Positions 1-9,408 of a stretch of DNA of 64,000 nucleotides are shown in pieces (position 1 is the first letter of the stretch; each line of letters begins with the position of its first letter). This DNA is from Caulobacter sp. BK020 (GTDB lineage Bacteria > Pseudomonadota > Alphaproteobacteria > Caulobacterales > Caulobacteraceae): the NCBI RefSeq assembly GCF_004342605.1, contig NZ_SLZL01000018.1, forward strand, positions 1 to 64,000, read 5' to 3'. The position numbers and the translations under genes are program-made. A model generated the notes under the pieces. The model was not told where the DNA came from. It saw only the letters and a program-made list of their open reading frames with translations, and searched no databases.

Positions 1-336
1 GACCTGGAATGGTTCGCCATGCCCGCCATCCTGCTGGAGCAGTTTCGGATCTGGAACGGGCCAAACAGCCCTGCGGCCGTGGCCTTCTGGGCCTTCGTCT
101 CCGACGAGACGCAGGCGCGGCTGGAGGCTGGCGCCCACAAGCTGCGGCCCGACGAATGGCGGGCCGGCCAGAACCTGTGGCTGATCGAACTGGTCGCCCC
201 GTTCGGCGCCACCGACGAGATCCTCGTCGACCTGTCGGCCAGCGTCTTCGAAGGCGCGCCGTTCAAGTTCCACACCATCGGCCCCGACGGCCAGCGCCGG
301 ATCAGCGTCTATCCAACCCCCGCCAGCGAAGGGTGA
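1..336 (+). CDS. Toxin-activating lysine acyltransferase (HlyC/RzcB family), 5' end outside window
   Basis: The reading frame is open from the first base, so the protein starts upstream and only its C-terminal ~111 residues are seen. The segments QFRIW, FWAFVSDE, a WR..NLWLIELVAPFG block and a final FKFHTIG match the C-terminal half of HlyC-type acyltransferases. These move a fatty acyl chain from acyl-ACP to lysines of an RTX protoxin in the cytoplasm. In HlyC the block reads WLID.IAPFG and carries the Asp of the proposed His-Asp pair; here that position is Glu. The His would lie before the window. No RTX toxin or type I secretion gene follows within the window. The family call is fairly safe; the target is unknown. 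Confidence 0.75.
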   Translation, partial: DLEWFAMPAILLEQFRIWNGPNSPAAVAFWAFVSDETQARLEAGAHKLRPDEWRAGQNLWLIELVAPFGATDEILVDLSASVFEGAPFKFHTIGPDGQRRISVYPTPASEG

Positions 337-426
337 AAACGCGCCCATGATCGTTGTCGATAGCCGGGCGAAGCGGCAAGCAGACCGGCCACGAGGCAAG
401 CCGTGCGGGACCAGGGGATACGAGCG

Positions 427-942
427 ATGACCAAGGCCATACTGTCCAAGGCGGCGCACGCTGCAGCCATGCTGGGTCTCTGCGTTGGTCTCGCCGGCTG
501 CCTCACCGCGCGCGCCACCGCCTCGACCGACCTGGAGCCCCTGGTCTCGGCGCTGACCGATCCGGTCGACGACCTGCGCGACCGCGCCGAGACCGGCCAG
601 GCCGGCGCCCAATACGCCATGGCCGTGCTGCATGCCTACGGCGTGCGGGGCGTAACCCCTGATCCGGACCAGGCCGCCGTACTGCGTCGCCGGGCGCTGG
701 CCGCCCGCGGCTATACGCCGATCACCACCTATATCGCCGGCCTGCGCGGCAAGCCGGGCCGCGTGGCGATCATCAACACGCCGCGTTACGAACTGAACGC
801 CGTACAGGCTCTGCGGGCCGACCAGTGTGCGGCGGCCCTGGCGCGCGGCGACCAAAGCCCGGCCGCGGTCGAGGCTTGCGCGGGCCTTGCAGAGTTCGGG
901 CGCCTGGAAGCGCTTTGGGCCGAGGCCAAGACCGGACGCTGA
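427..942 (+). CDS. Small secreted lipoprotein with a Sel1-like helical repeat
   Basis: Predicted 171 residues. The ATG at 427 is preferred over an in-frame GTG at 403 because an AGGGGA ribosome site sits 9 bases upstream and the signal peptide then begins correctly. The N-terminus has a basic start, a hydrophobic core and a lipobox ending LAGC, so it is probably acylated and held in a periplasm-facing membrane. Residues about 55-105 resemble one Sel1/TPR-like helical repeat (AETGQAGAQYAMAVLHAYG...). Two cysteines near the C-terminus may form a disulfide. There is no catalytic motif. Its neighbours do not reveal a role, and I do not recognise a named family beyond the repeat. Confidence 0.7.
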   Translation: MTKAILSKAAHAAAMLGLCVGLAGCLTARATASTDLEPLVSALTDPVDDLRDRAETGQAGAQYAMAVLHAYGVRGVTPDPDQAAVLRRRALAARGYTPITTYIAGLRGKPGRVAIINTPRYELNAVQALRADQCAAALARGDQSPAAVEACAGLAEFGRLEALWAEAKTGR

Positions 943-1039
943 CCGGCCGGCCCGCCTCCCATCGCAACGCCTGGCTTCGCCAGGATTGCCGACAGGTCCT
1001 GACCGACATCAAAACCGCGGTCCTCCCCTCGAAGGACAT

Positions 1040-1309
1040 GCTTTTTCCGTAGACGACTTGCGATCGCGGGTCACGAATATCGCGCCCGGCGCCCGCTCTC
1101 TCTTTGACCTGGAGCCGGCGCAGGGCTGTAAGGACCGAAACCTCGTCCTTGACGGATACACAGACGAGGCGTTGCTGGAGCGTCTGCAGCGGCTGCGCCA
1201 CGCGCAGGGTTACGTCTCCTACGAGCTGGTCTACGAACCGATCGGCGTCCGAAGCCCCGACCATCCCCGATCCCTGGAGAGCTCCGGACGAGCTCCAGGC
1301 GCGGCTTAG
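1040..1309 (+). pseudogene. Possible C-terminal gene remnant
   Basis: Between the lipoprotein stop and the GH31 gene (943-1360) there is no complete gene. One frame from about 1040 to the TAG at 1307 has high GC at third positions and reads like a protein tail (LLERLQRLRHAQGYVSYEL). It lacks a sensible start or ribosome site, and upstream it runs into the lipoprotein gene in another frame. It may be the end of a gene whose front was lost, or chance. An imperfect inverted repeat (arms CTGGAG/CTCCAG) lies at 1274-1298. Family unknown. Confidence 0.25.
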
Positions 1310-1314
1310 TTTTC

Positions 1315-1359
1315 GCATCGCTTTTGCGGAAAACCGGCGTCCACTTTTCCGCGCGATGC
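1315..1359. repeat. 45-base palindromic intergenic repeat, directly after the GH31 stop
   Basis: Two nested pairs of arms are visible: GCATCGC/GCGATGC on the outside and GCGGAAAA/TTTTCCGC inside, around a 10-11 base loop. Elements of this sequence type are dispersed between genes in Caulobacter and Rhizobiales genomes. It starts one base beyond the minus-strand GH31 stop codon, so it could end or stabilise that transcript, although no clear U-run follows. Confidence 0.7.
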
Positions 1360-1360
1360 T

Positions 1361-4333
1361 CTAGAATTTCACGACCTTCGGCTTGCCGTCGTAGAGGATC
1401 TGGCGGTCCACCGGAGCGCTCTGCGTACCCGCTCCCTTGCCAGGCGCGACCAGGACGACGTTCAGTTGGCGCTGCCGGATCATGCCCGGAAACGACCCCT
1501 GCCGCGGACCGACCGTTAGCGTACGGGCCCGGTCATTCCATGTCAGCTCATAGGTGGCGCGCTCGCCCTTCTCGTAGGCGTAGGTCTCGTTGTCGTCCTC
1601 GTAGATCGTGAACCGGGCGTCGGCGCCGGGATAGATGCGGATTTCATAGGGCGCCTCGGGGCGTTCGGTGGCGTACTGCACCGCCGGGCCCATCGGCACG
1701 ATGGAGCCGGCCCGGACATAGAGCGGCAAGATCTCCAGCGGCGCTTCGCGCGACACGGTCTTGCCGCCGGCGTGACGCTCGTTGCTCCAGAAGTCGTACC
1801 AGTCCGCGCCCCTGGGCAGATAGGTGCTGACGGTGAGGTCCCGGGTCGCCTCGGCAAGCTTGGCGGCCGCCGCCACCTCGGCCGGACGACGCCAGGTCAG
1901 GCGCAGGCTTCGATCACCGCTGCCCTGGTAGTAATCGATGCGCACCTTCAAGCGGTCTCCCCGCTTCAGCTTGCGCTTGACGCCGTGGTGGCGCTCCGCC
2001 GACGTCGTCCAGTCATCGACCACCTTTTCGCCGTCGAGGAACAGGCGCATGCCGTCGTCGGCGGCCACGCCGATCTCATATTCGCCGTCCTCGGGCGCGA
2101 GGATCACCCCTTCCCAGCGGGCGGAGAAATCCTCGAGCTTGGTAAGTCCGCCGGGGATTTCGGCCAGCGGCGGACCGGGCCAGGTGTGGTCGATCTTCTC
2201 ATCGACCAGCTTGCCTTTCGGGACCTCGAAGTTCACGCCCTCGAAATACTGCACCGCCAGGCCGGTCTTCCCGTCGGGCGTGCGCAGATACTGGCTGGGG
2301 ATGGTCGCGGCCGGCGGCGGGCTGACATTGTACATCGCCCGGGTGACGGGATGGACCAGGAACGACGGCCCGAACATGAAGCTGTCATCGACCTTGTCGG
2401 TCGCCCGGTCGTCCGGGAAGTCCATCATCAGCGGCCGCATCAGCGTGTAGTGGTCCGACGTGACCTTCCAGCTCAGCCCATAGGTATAGGGCAGCAGGCG
2501 ATAGCGCAGGCGCACGCTGTCGGACAACGAGGCGTACACCGCCGGATCCAGCGTCTTGAACAGGTAGGGCTCGCGCTCGACGCTGGTGCCGTGGATGCGC
2601 ATGATCGGGTTGAACGCGGCGAACTGCATCCAGCGGGCATAGAGTTCGCGCCATTCGGCGTTCTGCTCACCGCCGACGAATTCCGTCACGAAGAAGCCGC
2701 CGGTGTCCTGGGTCCAATAGGGATTGCCGGTGACCGTGACGTCGACGCCGCCGGCGATCTGCTGCTTGAAGGTCTTCCAGCTGGCGAAGATGTCGCCGCT
2801 CCACGAGGCCGCCGCCGTGCGCTGCGCCCCGGCCCAGGCCGAACGGGTCAGCGTGAAGACCCGCTTGTCGCTGGTCGCCCGCTGGCCGTCATAGGTCCCC
2901 TGGGTGGTGACCAGCGAATAAGGATTGAGATAGCGCGTGAAGTCGCCCAGGGCGTTCGAGCCGAGCGCCTTGGTGTCGCGGATATTGTCGGCGGCGTTCC
3001 ACATGGCGCTGCTCACCTCGATCTCGGTGCCGTCCATCCAGAGCGCGTCCACGCCCTTGTCCAGCAGGCCGGACTTGATGTGCTTGAAATAGATCTGCCG
3101 GCCGATCGGGCTGTAGGCGTCGTAGACGCGCGCGTGTTTCGAAATCCAGTGCAGCGGCTTGAAGCGCAAGCCTTGGGCGTCGAGCTCGTGGGCGAGCGCG
3201 GTGTCGTCGCCAATGGACGGCCAGATCGACACCATCAGCTTGAGATTCATGTCGTGAAGCTGACGCGCCATGCCCGCCGGATCGGGGTAGCGGACCGGGT
3301 CCCAGGTCATCCCGCTCCAGCTGCCGTCCTTGTCCGAGCCCCAGTACTGCCAATCCTGGACGATGTAATCGAGCGGGAACTTGTCCTCGCGGAACCTGCG
3401 CGCGACCTCCAGCAGCTGGTCCTGGGTCTTGTAGCGCTCCTTGCTCATGAACAGGCCGAACGCCTGCTTGGGATACATGGGCGCATCGCCGGTAAGGGCG
3501 CGGTAGGCGCCGACCACCGCGTCGGGCGTGTCGCCGGCCATGAAATAGTAGTCGACGCCGCCCGGGGCGCTCTCGGCCCAGAGAGAGGCGTCGCCCGCCT
3601 CGTCCTTGAAGCGCATCTGCGAGTAGGTGTCCCACAGCACGCCGTAGCGCCGCGAGGACATCATCACCGGAATGATGATGCCCACATTGGTCTGGACCAG
3701 CAGCAGATCCTTGCCGCGCCGATTGCTGGCGTCGTCGCCCGTGAAGCCGAAGCCGTAGACCGCCTCGTCGGGTCGGAGCACGAAACTGTTGACCGCCTCA
3801 TAGCTCGGCGCCCCGGAGATGGTCACCGGCTTGAGGCTTTGCGGGTTCTCGGCCTTCTCTTCGGTGTAGAGCTTGCCCTTGGGATCCAGGAAGCGAAGCG
3901 CGCCGGTCGCCTTGCTGATCTCGACGCGCAGCTTCGCGCTCTTCAGGACCAGCGTTGTCGCCGTGTCCTCCACCGCGAAGGTCACCGGGCCCGGCGCGGT
4001 CGGCACGACCAGGCTGGGCGCGGTCCAGTAGTTTCGGCCGAGATTGGCGTTCACCCGCAGCGTGTCCGGCGCGTAAAATACGACGTTCTTCGTCACGCCG
4101 TTGAGCTGGATCTGAACGCCGTTGCGCAGCCTGGCGTAAGTGAAGCCGGGAGCCTGGGCGACCGGCACAGCCTGGAGATGACCGTTCGCATCAAGCCCAA
4201 CGGGCGCGGACGTATCCGCCGGCGCCTGAGCGTGGGCGGCGGAAACCAGAATGCAGGCCGCAGCCAGCCCGCCCATGACCAGACGTCGCGACGCGAACCC
4301 CGCCACCAACCTCGTCCTTCCGGCTCGCCCCAT
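1361..4333 (-). CDS. GH31 alpha-xylosidase-type glycosidase with PA14 insert
   Basis: 990 residues with an N-terminal signal peptide (hydrophobic core ending AHAQA), so exported. Order: GH31 N-terminal beta domain, catalytic barrel about residues 270-640, PA14 domain about 690-840 (LFLDGEKVVDDW, WRRPAE), and a C-terminal DUF5110-like beta region. The catalytic nucleophile is D434 in WMDGTEIE; the acid/base is probably D514 in WSGDI. A PA14 insert is typical of xyloglucan-active alpha-xylosidases such as Cellvibrio Xyl31A, so release of xylose from xyloglucan oligosaccharides is the best guess; alpha-glucosidase remains possible. The ATG at 4333 follows a GGAG ribosome site. The gene is divergent from the TBDR at 4659, which would supply the substrate. 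Confidence 0.88.
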   Translation of the reverse strand: MGRAGRTRLVAGFASRRLVMGGLAAACILVSAAHAQAPADTSAPVGLDANGHLQAVPVAQAPGFTYARLRNGVQIQLNGVTKNVVFYAPDTLRVNANLGRNYWTAPSLVVPTAPGPVTFAVEDTATTLVLKSAKLRVEISKATGALRFLDPKGKLYTEEKAENPQSLKPVTISGAPSYEAVNSFVLRPDEAVYGFGFTGDDASNRRGKDLLLVQTNVGIIIPVMMSSRRYGVLWDTYSQMRFKDEAGDASLWAESAPGGVDYYFMAGDTPDAVVGAYRALTGDAPMYPKQAFGLFMSKERYKTQDQLLEVARRFREDKFPLDYIVQDWQYWGSDKDGSWSGMTWDPVRYPDPAGMARQLHDMNLKLMVSIWPSIGDDTALAHELDAQGLRFKPLHWISKHARVYDAYSPIGRQIYFKHIKSGLLDKGVDALWMDGTEIEVSSAMWNAADNIRDTKALGSNALGDFTRYLNPYSLVTTQGTYDGQRATSDKRVFTLTRSAWAGAQRTAAASWSGDIFASWKTFKQQIAGGVDVTVTGNPYWTQDTGGFFVTEFVGGEQNAEWRELYARWMQFAAFNPIMRIHGTSVEREPYLFKTLDPAVYASLSDSVRLRYRLLPYTYGLSWKVTSDHYTLMRPLMMDFPDDRATDKVDDSFMFGPSFLVHPVTRAMYNVSPPPAATIPSQYLRTPDGKTGLAVQYFEGVNFEVPKGKLVDEKIDHTWPGPPLAEIPGGLTKLEDFSARWEGVILAPEDGEYEIGVAADDGMRLFLDGEKVVDDWTTSAERHHGVKRKLKRGDRLKVRIDYYQGSGDRSLRLTWRRPAEVAAAAKLAEATRDLTVSTYLPRGADWYDFWSNERHAGGKTVSREAPLEILPLYVRAGSIVPMGPAVQYATERPEAPYEIRIYPGADARFTIYEDDNETYAYEKGERATYELTWNDRARTLTVGPRQGSFPGMIRQRQLNVVLVAPGKGAGTQSAPVDRQILYDGKPKVVKF

Positions 4334-4658
4334 GGCCGCACTCCAATCCTATCGCCGACGCCTCAACGCTCACGCCATCCTTTACTCCTACAAATTACCG
4401 CGACTACCGTCCAGCTACACCACGTCCAGGGACACGATCCCCATGGGTCGCGACTTCCTGACTGGCGTGAAAGGCTCTGATCGTCCGAACTCCGTGCCGC
4501 ACGCGCACCAGGCGCTCGCCTTTGAGCGGATCGCAACCAAGCCCGGCGGGGCCTCAACCACAAATTGGAACAGCGCTGTCATTTCCAATTGTCTAATTAA
4601 TGCGTTTTGTCCTATTGATCCGAAAGACCGAAAGATCGGCTTTGCAGGGGAGAGACGA
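4334..4658. promoter_or_regulatory. Divergent promoter region with ACAGCGCTGT operator-like palindrome
   Basis: This 325-base gap separates the GH31 gene and the TBDR and holds no gene. It contains ACAGCGCTGT at 4570-4579 inside a wider imperfect palindrome (TTGGA...TCCAA, about 4565-4588). The even symmetry around a central CG suits a LacI-family operator. The same core occurs upstream of the TBDR at 59027. An AT-rich stretch at 4588-4620 probably carries the promoter toward the TBDR. Confidence 0.5.
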
Positions 4659-7600
4659 ATGAGGAACCGCCAGAGATCGCGCGTCCACGCCCTGGCTTGT
4701 GGCGCGTCACTATTAGCGCTCTGGTCGGCGGCGCCGGTCCTGGCGCAAACCACCGGGCCGGTCGCCATCGACGACAACACGCTCGACGCGGTGGTCGTCA
4801 CCGCCCGGCGCCGCGCGCTGGAGAACGCCACCGAGATCAAGCGCAACGCCGATACCGTCGTCGACTCGATCGTGGCGGACGAGGCCGGCAAGCTGCCGGA
4901 CACCTCGATCACCGAAATCCTCCAGCGCATCCCCGGCGTGACCATGTCGCGCTTCGCCAGCCTGGGCAGCCCCGACCAGTTTTCCTGGGAAGGAACCGGG
5001 GTCCAGATCCGCGGGTTGTCGGGCGTCACCGGCCTCCTGAACGGCCGCGAGATCTTCTCCGCCAATGGCGGCGGCGGGCTCAATTGGGGCGATGTCACGC
5101 CCGAGCTGATGGCGGCGGTGAACGTCTACAAGGCCACCACCTCGGATTTTATCGAGGGCGGGACCGGCGGCGCGATCGACCTGCGCACGCACATGCCGTT
5201 CGATTACAACAAGCCGCAGATGGACGTTTCCCTGAGCGCGAGCTACGGCGACTTCATCAAGAAATGGTCGCCGGCCGGATCGATCCTGCTGACCAAGCGA
5301 TGGGACACCAATATCGGCGAATTCGGCGCCTTGGTGGATCTGGCGTCGACCCGCTATCGGTCGGCCGACAGCTTCATCCGCGCCGAGCCCTATTACCAGA
5401 CGACCTACAACGGCAAGACCGTCTACGCCCCAGGCGGTTTCGACTACGGGAACGATGACTTCGACCGCAAGCGCAAGGGACTGTACGCCGCGTTCCAATG
5501 GCGGCCGGTCCAGGAACTGACGCTCTGGCAAACCGACTTCGTCTCCAAATACAAGACCAATGTCGGCGGCGGCGGCGTGTTCATGGTGTCCGGCGGCAGC
5601 CAGGACGTGAGCAGCGGCGAGTTCGATGACGCCGGCGTGTTCCAGCGGGGCGTGCTGCGCGGCGCGAACGCGGGCGGTTACTCCCCCGGCAACTCGAACA
5701 ACCAGAATCCGGGGGAAAGCTGGACCGCCGACTACAGCGGCGGCTTCATCCTGGACGCCAGCAACCGTCTTCGCGTCAACGGCGCGATCCAGGTGGTCAA
5801 CTCCAAGACCAAGAACCGCAGCTATGGCCTGGGCGTCGGTGCGGCCGGCATTCCGGAAATCGGCTTCGACACCGGCGGCGATATTCCGACGCCGACCCTG
5901 AGCACCACCGCGCCGCTGCTCGACGCCAGCCAGGCCAACATCAACAACCTGATCTTCAACCAGACCCATAACAGCGGCCGGATGACGGCCGCCAACCTTG
6001 ACCTCGAGTACGATCTTGGCGAGGGCTTCTTCAAGTCGCTGAAGGTCGGCGCGCGGATCGCCGATCGTTCGGAGAACGACAGCTTCACGGGCACCTATTG
6101 GTCGCCGACCGGACGGGGCTGGAACGGGGTCCCGCAATCCACCGTGGCCAGCTCGCCAGCCGACGACTTCTACGTCTACGAGTTCCCCGACTTCTTCAAG
6201 GGCGAGCGCGAGGTTCCAGGGCCCTACATCTTCGCCAGCCCCGGGGCGGCCACGCCCGAAAACCTCCTCAACTACACCGCCTGCGGCCCCCAATACGCCA
6301 TCCGCTGCAGCACCGACCCGGCCAGCGCCGACTACAACGCCACGCGCACCCTCTACGGTGATCCGGTGAACCTGAACTTCGGGAACCCGCCCAACGAGGT
6401 CCGAACAAAGGTCGAGACGACCAATTTCTATGGCTTGCTTCGCTTCGGCAGCGATGGCTTGGGGTGGGCGCCAGCCTTCTCGGGCAATATCGGCGTGCGC
6501 GTCGTGCGCAACAAGATCGACAGCACGGGCACCTTCACCTTCTCGGGCGGAACGGAATTCTATCGTTCGCTGGCCGACGCCCAGGCGTCCCTGGCCCAGG
6601 TCGGCGGCCTGGACAATGTCAACGCCTATCGCCTGCAGAACGGGACCTTGCCCCTGAGCTATCTCACGCTGCCGAGCACTGCGACGCGCACCGAGACCAA
6701 TGCCTATACGCGCGTCCTGCCCTCGCTGAACCTGGCGTTCAAGCCCAACGACACCTGGGTGGTGCGCGTCGCCCTCAACAAGACCTTGAGCCCACCCAGC
6801 TACAAGGACATCCAGGCGACCGGCTCCGGCGGCGTCGCCACCACCCCCAACCCGCTGAACGGCACGACCTCAGGCGGCGAGAACATCTCCCTGCCGGCGA
6901 TCTTCAGCGGCTACACCTACACGGCCGGCAACACGAAGTTGAAGCCAGCCGTGTCCACCAACGCCGATCTCAGCGTCGAATGGTATCCCAGGTCGGGAAC
7001 GACCGCCCACATCGACGTCTTCGCCAAGAACATCAAAGACCTGATCATCTACAACGACGTCAACACGCCCGCCTCGATCCTGTTCGGCTCTTCACAGCCT
7101 CTCATCGTCGCGAACGGCGCCTTGACCACCGTCCCCGGGGCCGTCAGCGGCCAAGCCAACTTCAACGCCACGGAGACTTCGAAAATCCGAGGCGTCGAGA
7201 TCGGCGGCCGAAGCTATTTCGACGCTCTGCCGGGCGCCCTGCGCGGTTTGGGCCTGGAGGCCAATTTCACCTATATCGACAGCGAGTCGCCCAGCACCCG
7301 TTCGCGGGACATGAACGGCGCCGCGATCGGCGGCCTGCCGATCGTCGGCCTCTCCAAGTACAACTACAACGTCAACCTGCTTTATGACTATGGTCGCTGG
7401 AGCGCGCGTCTGGCCTACAACTGGCGCAGTCAGTACCTGGCGACCACGACAGGCAACGGCACCACCGGAACCTACACCAACCAGGCCGGGACGAGCATCT
7501 CCTACGCCCTGCCGGTCTATGTCGCCGACATGGGCCAGCTGGATGGGAGCGTCAGCTACAAGCTGAACGACCACACCCAGCTGGCGGTGGACTTCACCAA

Positions 7601-7715
7601 CCTGCTCGATGCGATCTCGCGCACGGAGATGGAGATCCTGCCGGGCCAGATCGTCACCCGCAGTTGGTTCATCAACGATCGCCGGATGTCGGCGAGCGTG
7701 CGCTTCACCTTCTAG
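4659..7715 (+). CDS. TonB-dependent receptor, Xanthomonas/Caulobacter carbohydrate type
   Basis: 1018 residues. The ATG at 4659 has a good AGGGGAG ribosome site and opens a signal peptide ending VLAQT; longer in-frame starts upstream have no ribosome site and would cover the operator. A TonB-box-like stretch (LDAVVVTARR, about residues 38-48) is followed by the plug (KLPDTSITEILQRIPGV, NGREIFSANGGGG, EGGTGGAIDLRTHMPF) and a long outer-membrane barrel ending in the aromatic VRFTF. The pattern fits the Caulobacter/Xanthomonas TBDR subfamily often linked to plant glycan uptake. It is followed by two halogenase-family genes and faces a GH31 xylosidase, so an oligosaccharide is the likely cargo. 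Regulation is probably through the ACAGCGCTGT site upstream. Confidence 0.9.
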   Translation: MRNRQRSRVHALACGASLLALWSAAPVLAQTTGPVAIDDNTLDAVVVTARRRALENATEIKRNADTVVDSIVADEAGKLPDTSITEILQRIPGVTMSRFASLGSPDQFSWEGTGVQIRGLSGVTGLLNGREIFSANGGGGLNWGDVTPELMAAVNVYKATTSDFIEGGTGGAIDLRTHMPFDYNKPQMDVSLSASYGDFIKKWSPAGSILLTKRWDTNIGEFGALVDLASTRYRSADSFIRAEPYYQTTYNGKTVYAPGGFDYGNDDFDRKRKGLYAAFQWRPVQELTLWQTDFVSKYKTNVGGGGVFMVSGGSQDVSSGEFDDAGVFQRGVLRGANAGGYSPGNSNNQNPGESWTADYSGGFILDASNRLRVNGAIQVVNSKTKNRSYGLGVGAAGIPEIGFDTGGDIPTPTLSTTAPLLDASQANINNLIFNQTHNSGRMTAANLDLEYDLGEGFFKSLKVGARIADRSENDSFTGTYWSPTGRGWNGVPQSTVASSPADDFYVYEFPDFFKGEREVPGPYIFASPGAATPENLLNYTACGPQYAIRCSTDPASADYNATRTLYGDPVNLNFGNPPNEVRTKVETTNFYGLLRFGSDGLGWAPAFSGNIGVRVVRNKIDSTGTFTFSGGTEFYRSLADAQASLAQVGGLDNVNAYRLQNGTLPLSYLTLPSTATRTETNAYTRVLPSLNLAFKPNDTWVVRVALNKTLSPPSYKDIQATGSGGVATTPNPLNGTTSGGENISLPAIFSGYTYTAGNTKLKPAVSTNADLSVEWYPRSGTTAHIDVFAKNIKDLIIYNDVNTPASILFGSSQPLIVANGALTTVPGAVSGQANFNATETSKIRGVEIGGRSYFDALPGALRGLGLEANFTYIDSESPSTRSRDMNGAAIGGLPIVGLSKYNYNVNLLYDYGRWSARLAYNWRSQYLATTTGNGTTGTYTNQAGTSISYALPVYVADMGQLDGSVSYKLNDHTQLAVDFTNLLDAISRTEMEILPGQIVTRSWFINDRRMSASVRFTF

Positions 7716-7842
7716 ATCGAAGGCCGGCGTTGGGGGCGCGAGGTTCACGGAGCTTTGCGCCTTCCAACATCCAAGCACGGATCGACTCCGGCGCCGGGCC
7801 GGCTGTGCGACCACGGGCAAAAACCATTCGGGTCTTCGCGGC

Positions 7843-9408
7843 ATGACCAAGCATATCGTGATCGTGGGCGGCGGAACCGCCGGCTGGATGACCGCCTGCT
7901 ATCTGGCGCGCATGCTGGCCGGTCCCGACGCCCAGGCCGTCAAGATCACGTTGGTCGAATCCGAGGACATCGGCATCATCGGGGTCGGGGAAGGGACCTT
8001 TCCCAGCATCCGAAAGACCCTCAAGCGTATCGGCCTGGACGAAGCCGCGCTCGTCCGCGAGGCCAACGCCACGTTCAAGCAGGGCATTCGGTTCGCCAAC
8101 TGGCGCCATGCGCCGAGCGTCGATCCCAGCGACCACTACTATCATCCGTTCCAGATCGCCGAACAGCACACCGACCTGGACCTGCTGCCCTACTGGCTGC
8201 TGGGCGAGGCTGGCGAGGCTCCGTGGGCGCGGGCCAGCACCGTCCAGCAGGCGGTCATCGAGGCCAGGCGCGCGCCCAAGCTCATCGATCATCCCGACTA
8301 TGCGGGGCCCCTGTCCTACGCCTACCATTTCGACGCGGTCGCCTTCGGCCAGGTGCTGCGCCGACATGCGATCGGCCAGGGCGTCGTGCGGATCGCCGAC
8401 ACCATCGGCGAGGTCCGCCTGGCGCAGGACGGAGCGATCGCCGCACTGGTCGGAGCCGCCAGCGGCGAGCTGCGCGCCGATCTCTATATCGACTGCACCG
8501 GGTTTCGGGCCCAACTGATCGGCCAGGCCCTGAAATCGGAGTTCACCTCCTATCGCGACCAGCTGTTCTGCGACCGGGCCCTGGCCGTCCAGCTGCCGTA
8601 CGAGCAGCCGGACGCGCCGATCGCCAGCTGCACGATCTCGACCGCCCAGGAGAACGGATGGACCTGGGACATCGGACTGCAGGAGCGACGAGGCGTCGGC
8701 TATGTCTATTCGTCCCAGCATACCGACGACGAACGCGCCGCCCAGGTGCTGAGCGCCTATGCGGGCCTCGCCCCGGACAGGCTGGAGCCCAGGCTCCTGA
8801 AGTTCGAGGCGGGATTTCGCAAGACGCAGTGGCGCAAGAACTGCGTGGCGATCGGCCTCTCGGCGGGGTTCATCGAACCGCTGGAAGCCACCGGCATCGG
8901 CTTTTCCGAGATCGCCGCCCTGATCCTGGCCAATCTCTTTCCCTGGTCGGGGGAATATGAGCAGGCCGCCAGGCAGTTCAACGCCCAGATGCAGCGGCGC
9001 TACGCGCATGTGATCGACTTCATCAAGCTGCACTATTGTCTGAGCCAGCGTGAGGACACCGCGTTCTGGCGCGACAATCGGGCCGCCTCGTCGATATCCG
9101 AAACCCTGAAGGAGAAGCTCCAGATCTGGCGGCACAGGCCGCCCTCCTTCCTCGACGTGGATCTCAACCACGACATCTTCGTCGAGCAGAACTGGCAGTA
9201 CATCCTCTATGGTATGGGCTTTGCGACGGATCTCACCGGCCGGGCGCCGGCCCTGCGCTTCTCCGCCGCCGCGCGGGAAGAGTTCGCCAGCATCGCCGAG
9301 CAGGCGCGGTTCGCCCTGACCGTGATGCCAGACCATCGCGCCCTGATCGACGAGGTGCGCAGGAGCGGCTTCCAGCGCCCTGCGCCCGCCCGAAGGGCAA
9401 GCCGATGA
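7843..9408 (+). CDS. Flavin-dependent tryptophan halogenase-family protein, variant WxWxI motif
   Basis: 521 residues, no signal peptide, cytoplasmic. The FAD-binding motif GGGTAGW lies at residues 9-15, GVGEGTFPS near 48, and the lysine that forms the chloramine in PrnA-type enzymes is present (K79, in NATFKQG). The diagnostic WxWxIP is altered: GWTWDIG keeps both tryptophans but has Gly in place of Pro. Family members use FADH2 and halide to chlorinate indoles, but TBDR-linked copies like this have no proven substrate. The gene lies 127 bases behind the TBDR and overlaps the next halogenase by the ATGA at 9405. The ribosome site before 7843 is weak, so the start is less certain. Confidence 0.82.
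   Translation: MTKHIVIVGGGTAGWMTACYLARMLAGPDAQAVKITLVESEDIGIIGVGEGTFPSIRKTLKRIGLDEAALVREANATFKQGIRFANWRHAPSVDPSDHYYHPFQIAEQHTDLDLLPYWLLGEAGEAPWARASTVQQAVIEARRAPKLIDHPDYAGPLSYAYHFDAVAFGQVLRRHAIGQGVVRIADTIGEVRLAQDGAIAALVGAASGELRADLYIDCTGFRAQLIGQALKSEFTSYRDQLFCDRALAVQLPYEQPDAPIASCTISTAQENGWTWDIGLQERRGVGYVYSSQHTDDERAAQVLSAYAGLAPDRLEPRLLKFEAGFRKTQWRKNCVAIGLSAGFIEPLEATGIGFSEIAALILANLFPWSGEYEQAARQFNAQMQRRYAHVIDFIKLHYCLSQREDTAFWRDNRAASSISETLKEKLQIWRHRPPSFLDVDLNHDIFVEQNWQYILYGMGFATDLTGRAPALRFSAAAREEFASIAEQARFALTVMPDHRALIDEVRRSGFQRPAPARRASR

Noticed and set aside
1772..4480. Long plus-strand open frame opposite the GH31 gene
   Set aside because: It is a shadow of GC-rich coding DNA on the other strand: no family motifs, no ribosome site, and the minus strand encodes a complete GH31 enzyme.
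4251..4658. N-terminal extension of the 4659 TBDR
   Set aside because: The extension overlaps the GH31 start and the operator, lacks a ribosome site and would place the signal peptide ~140 residues inside the protein.
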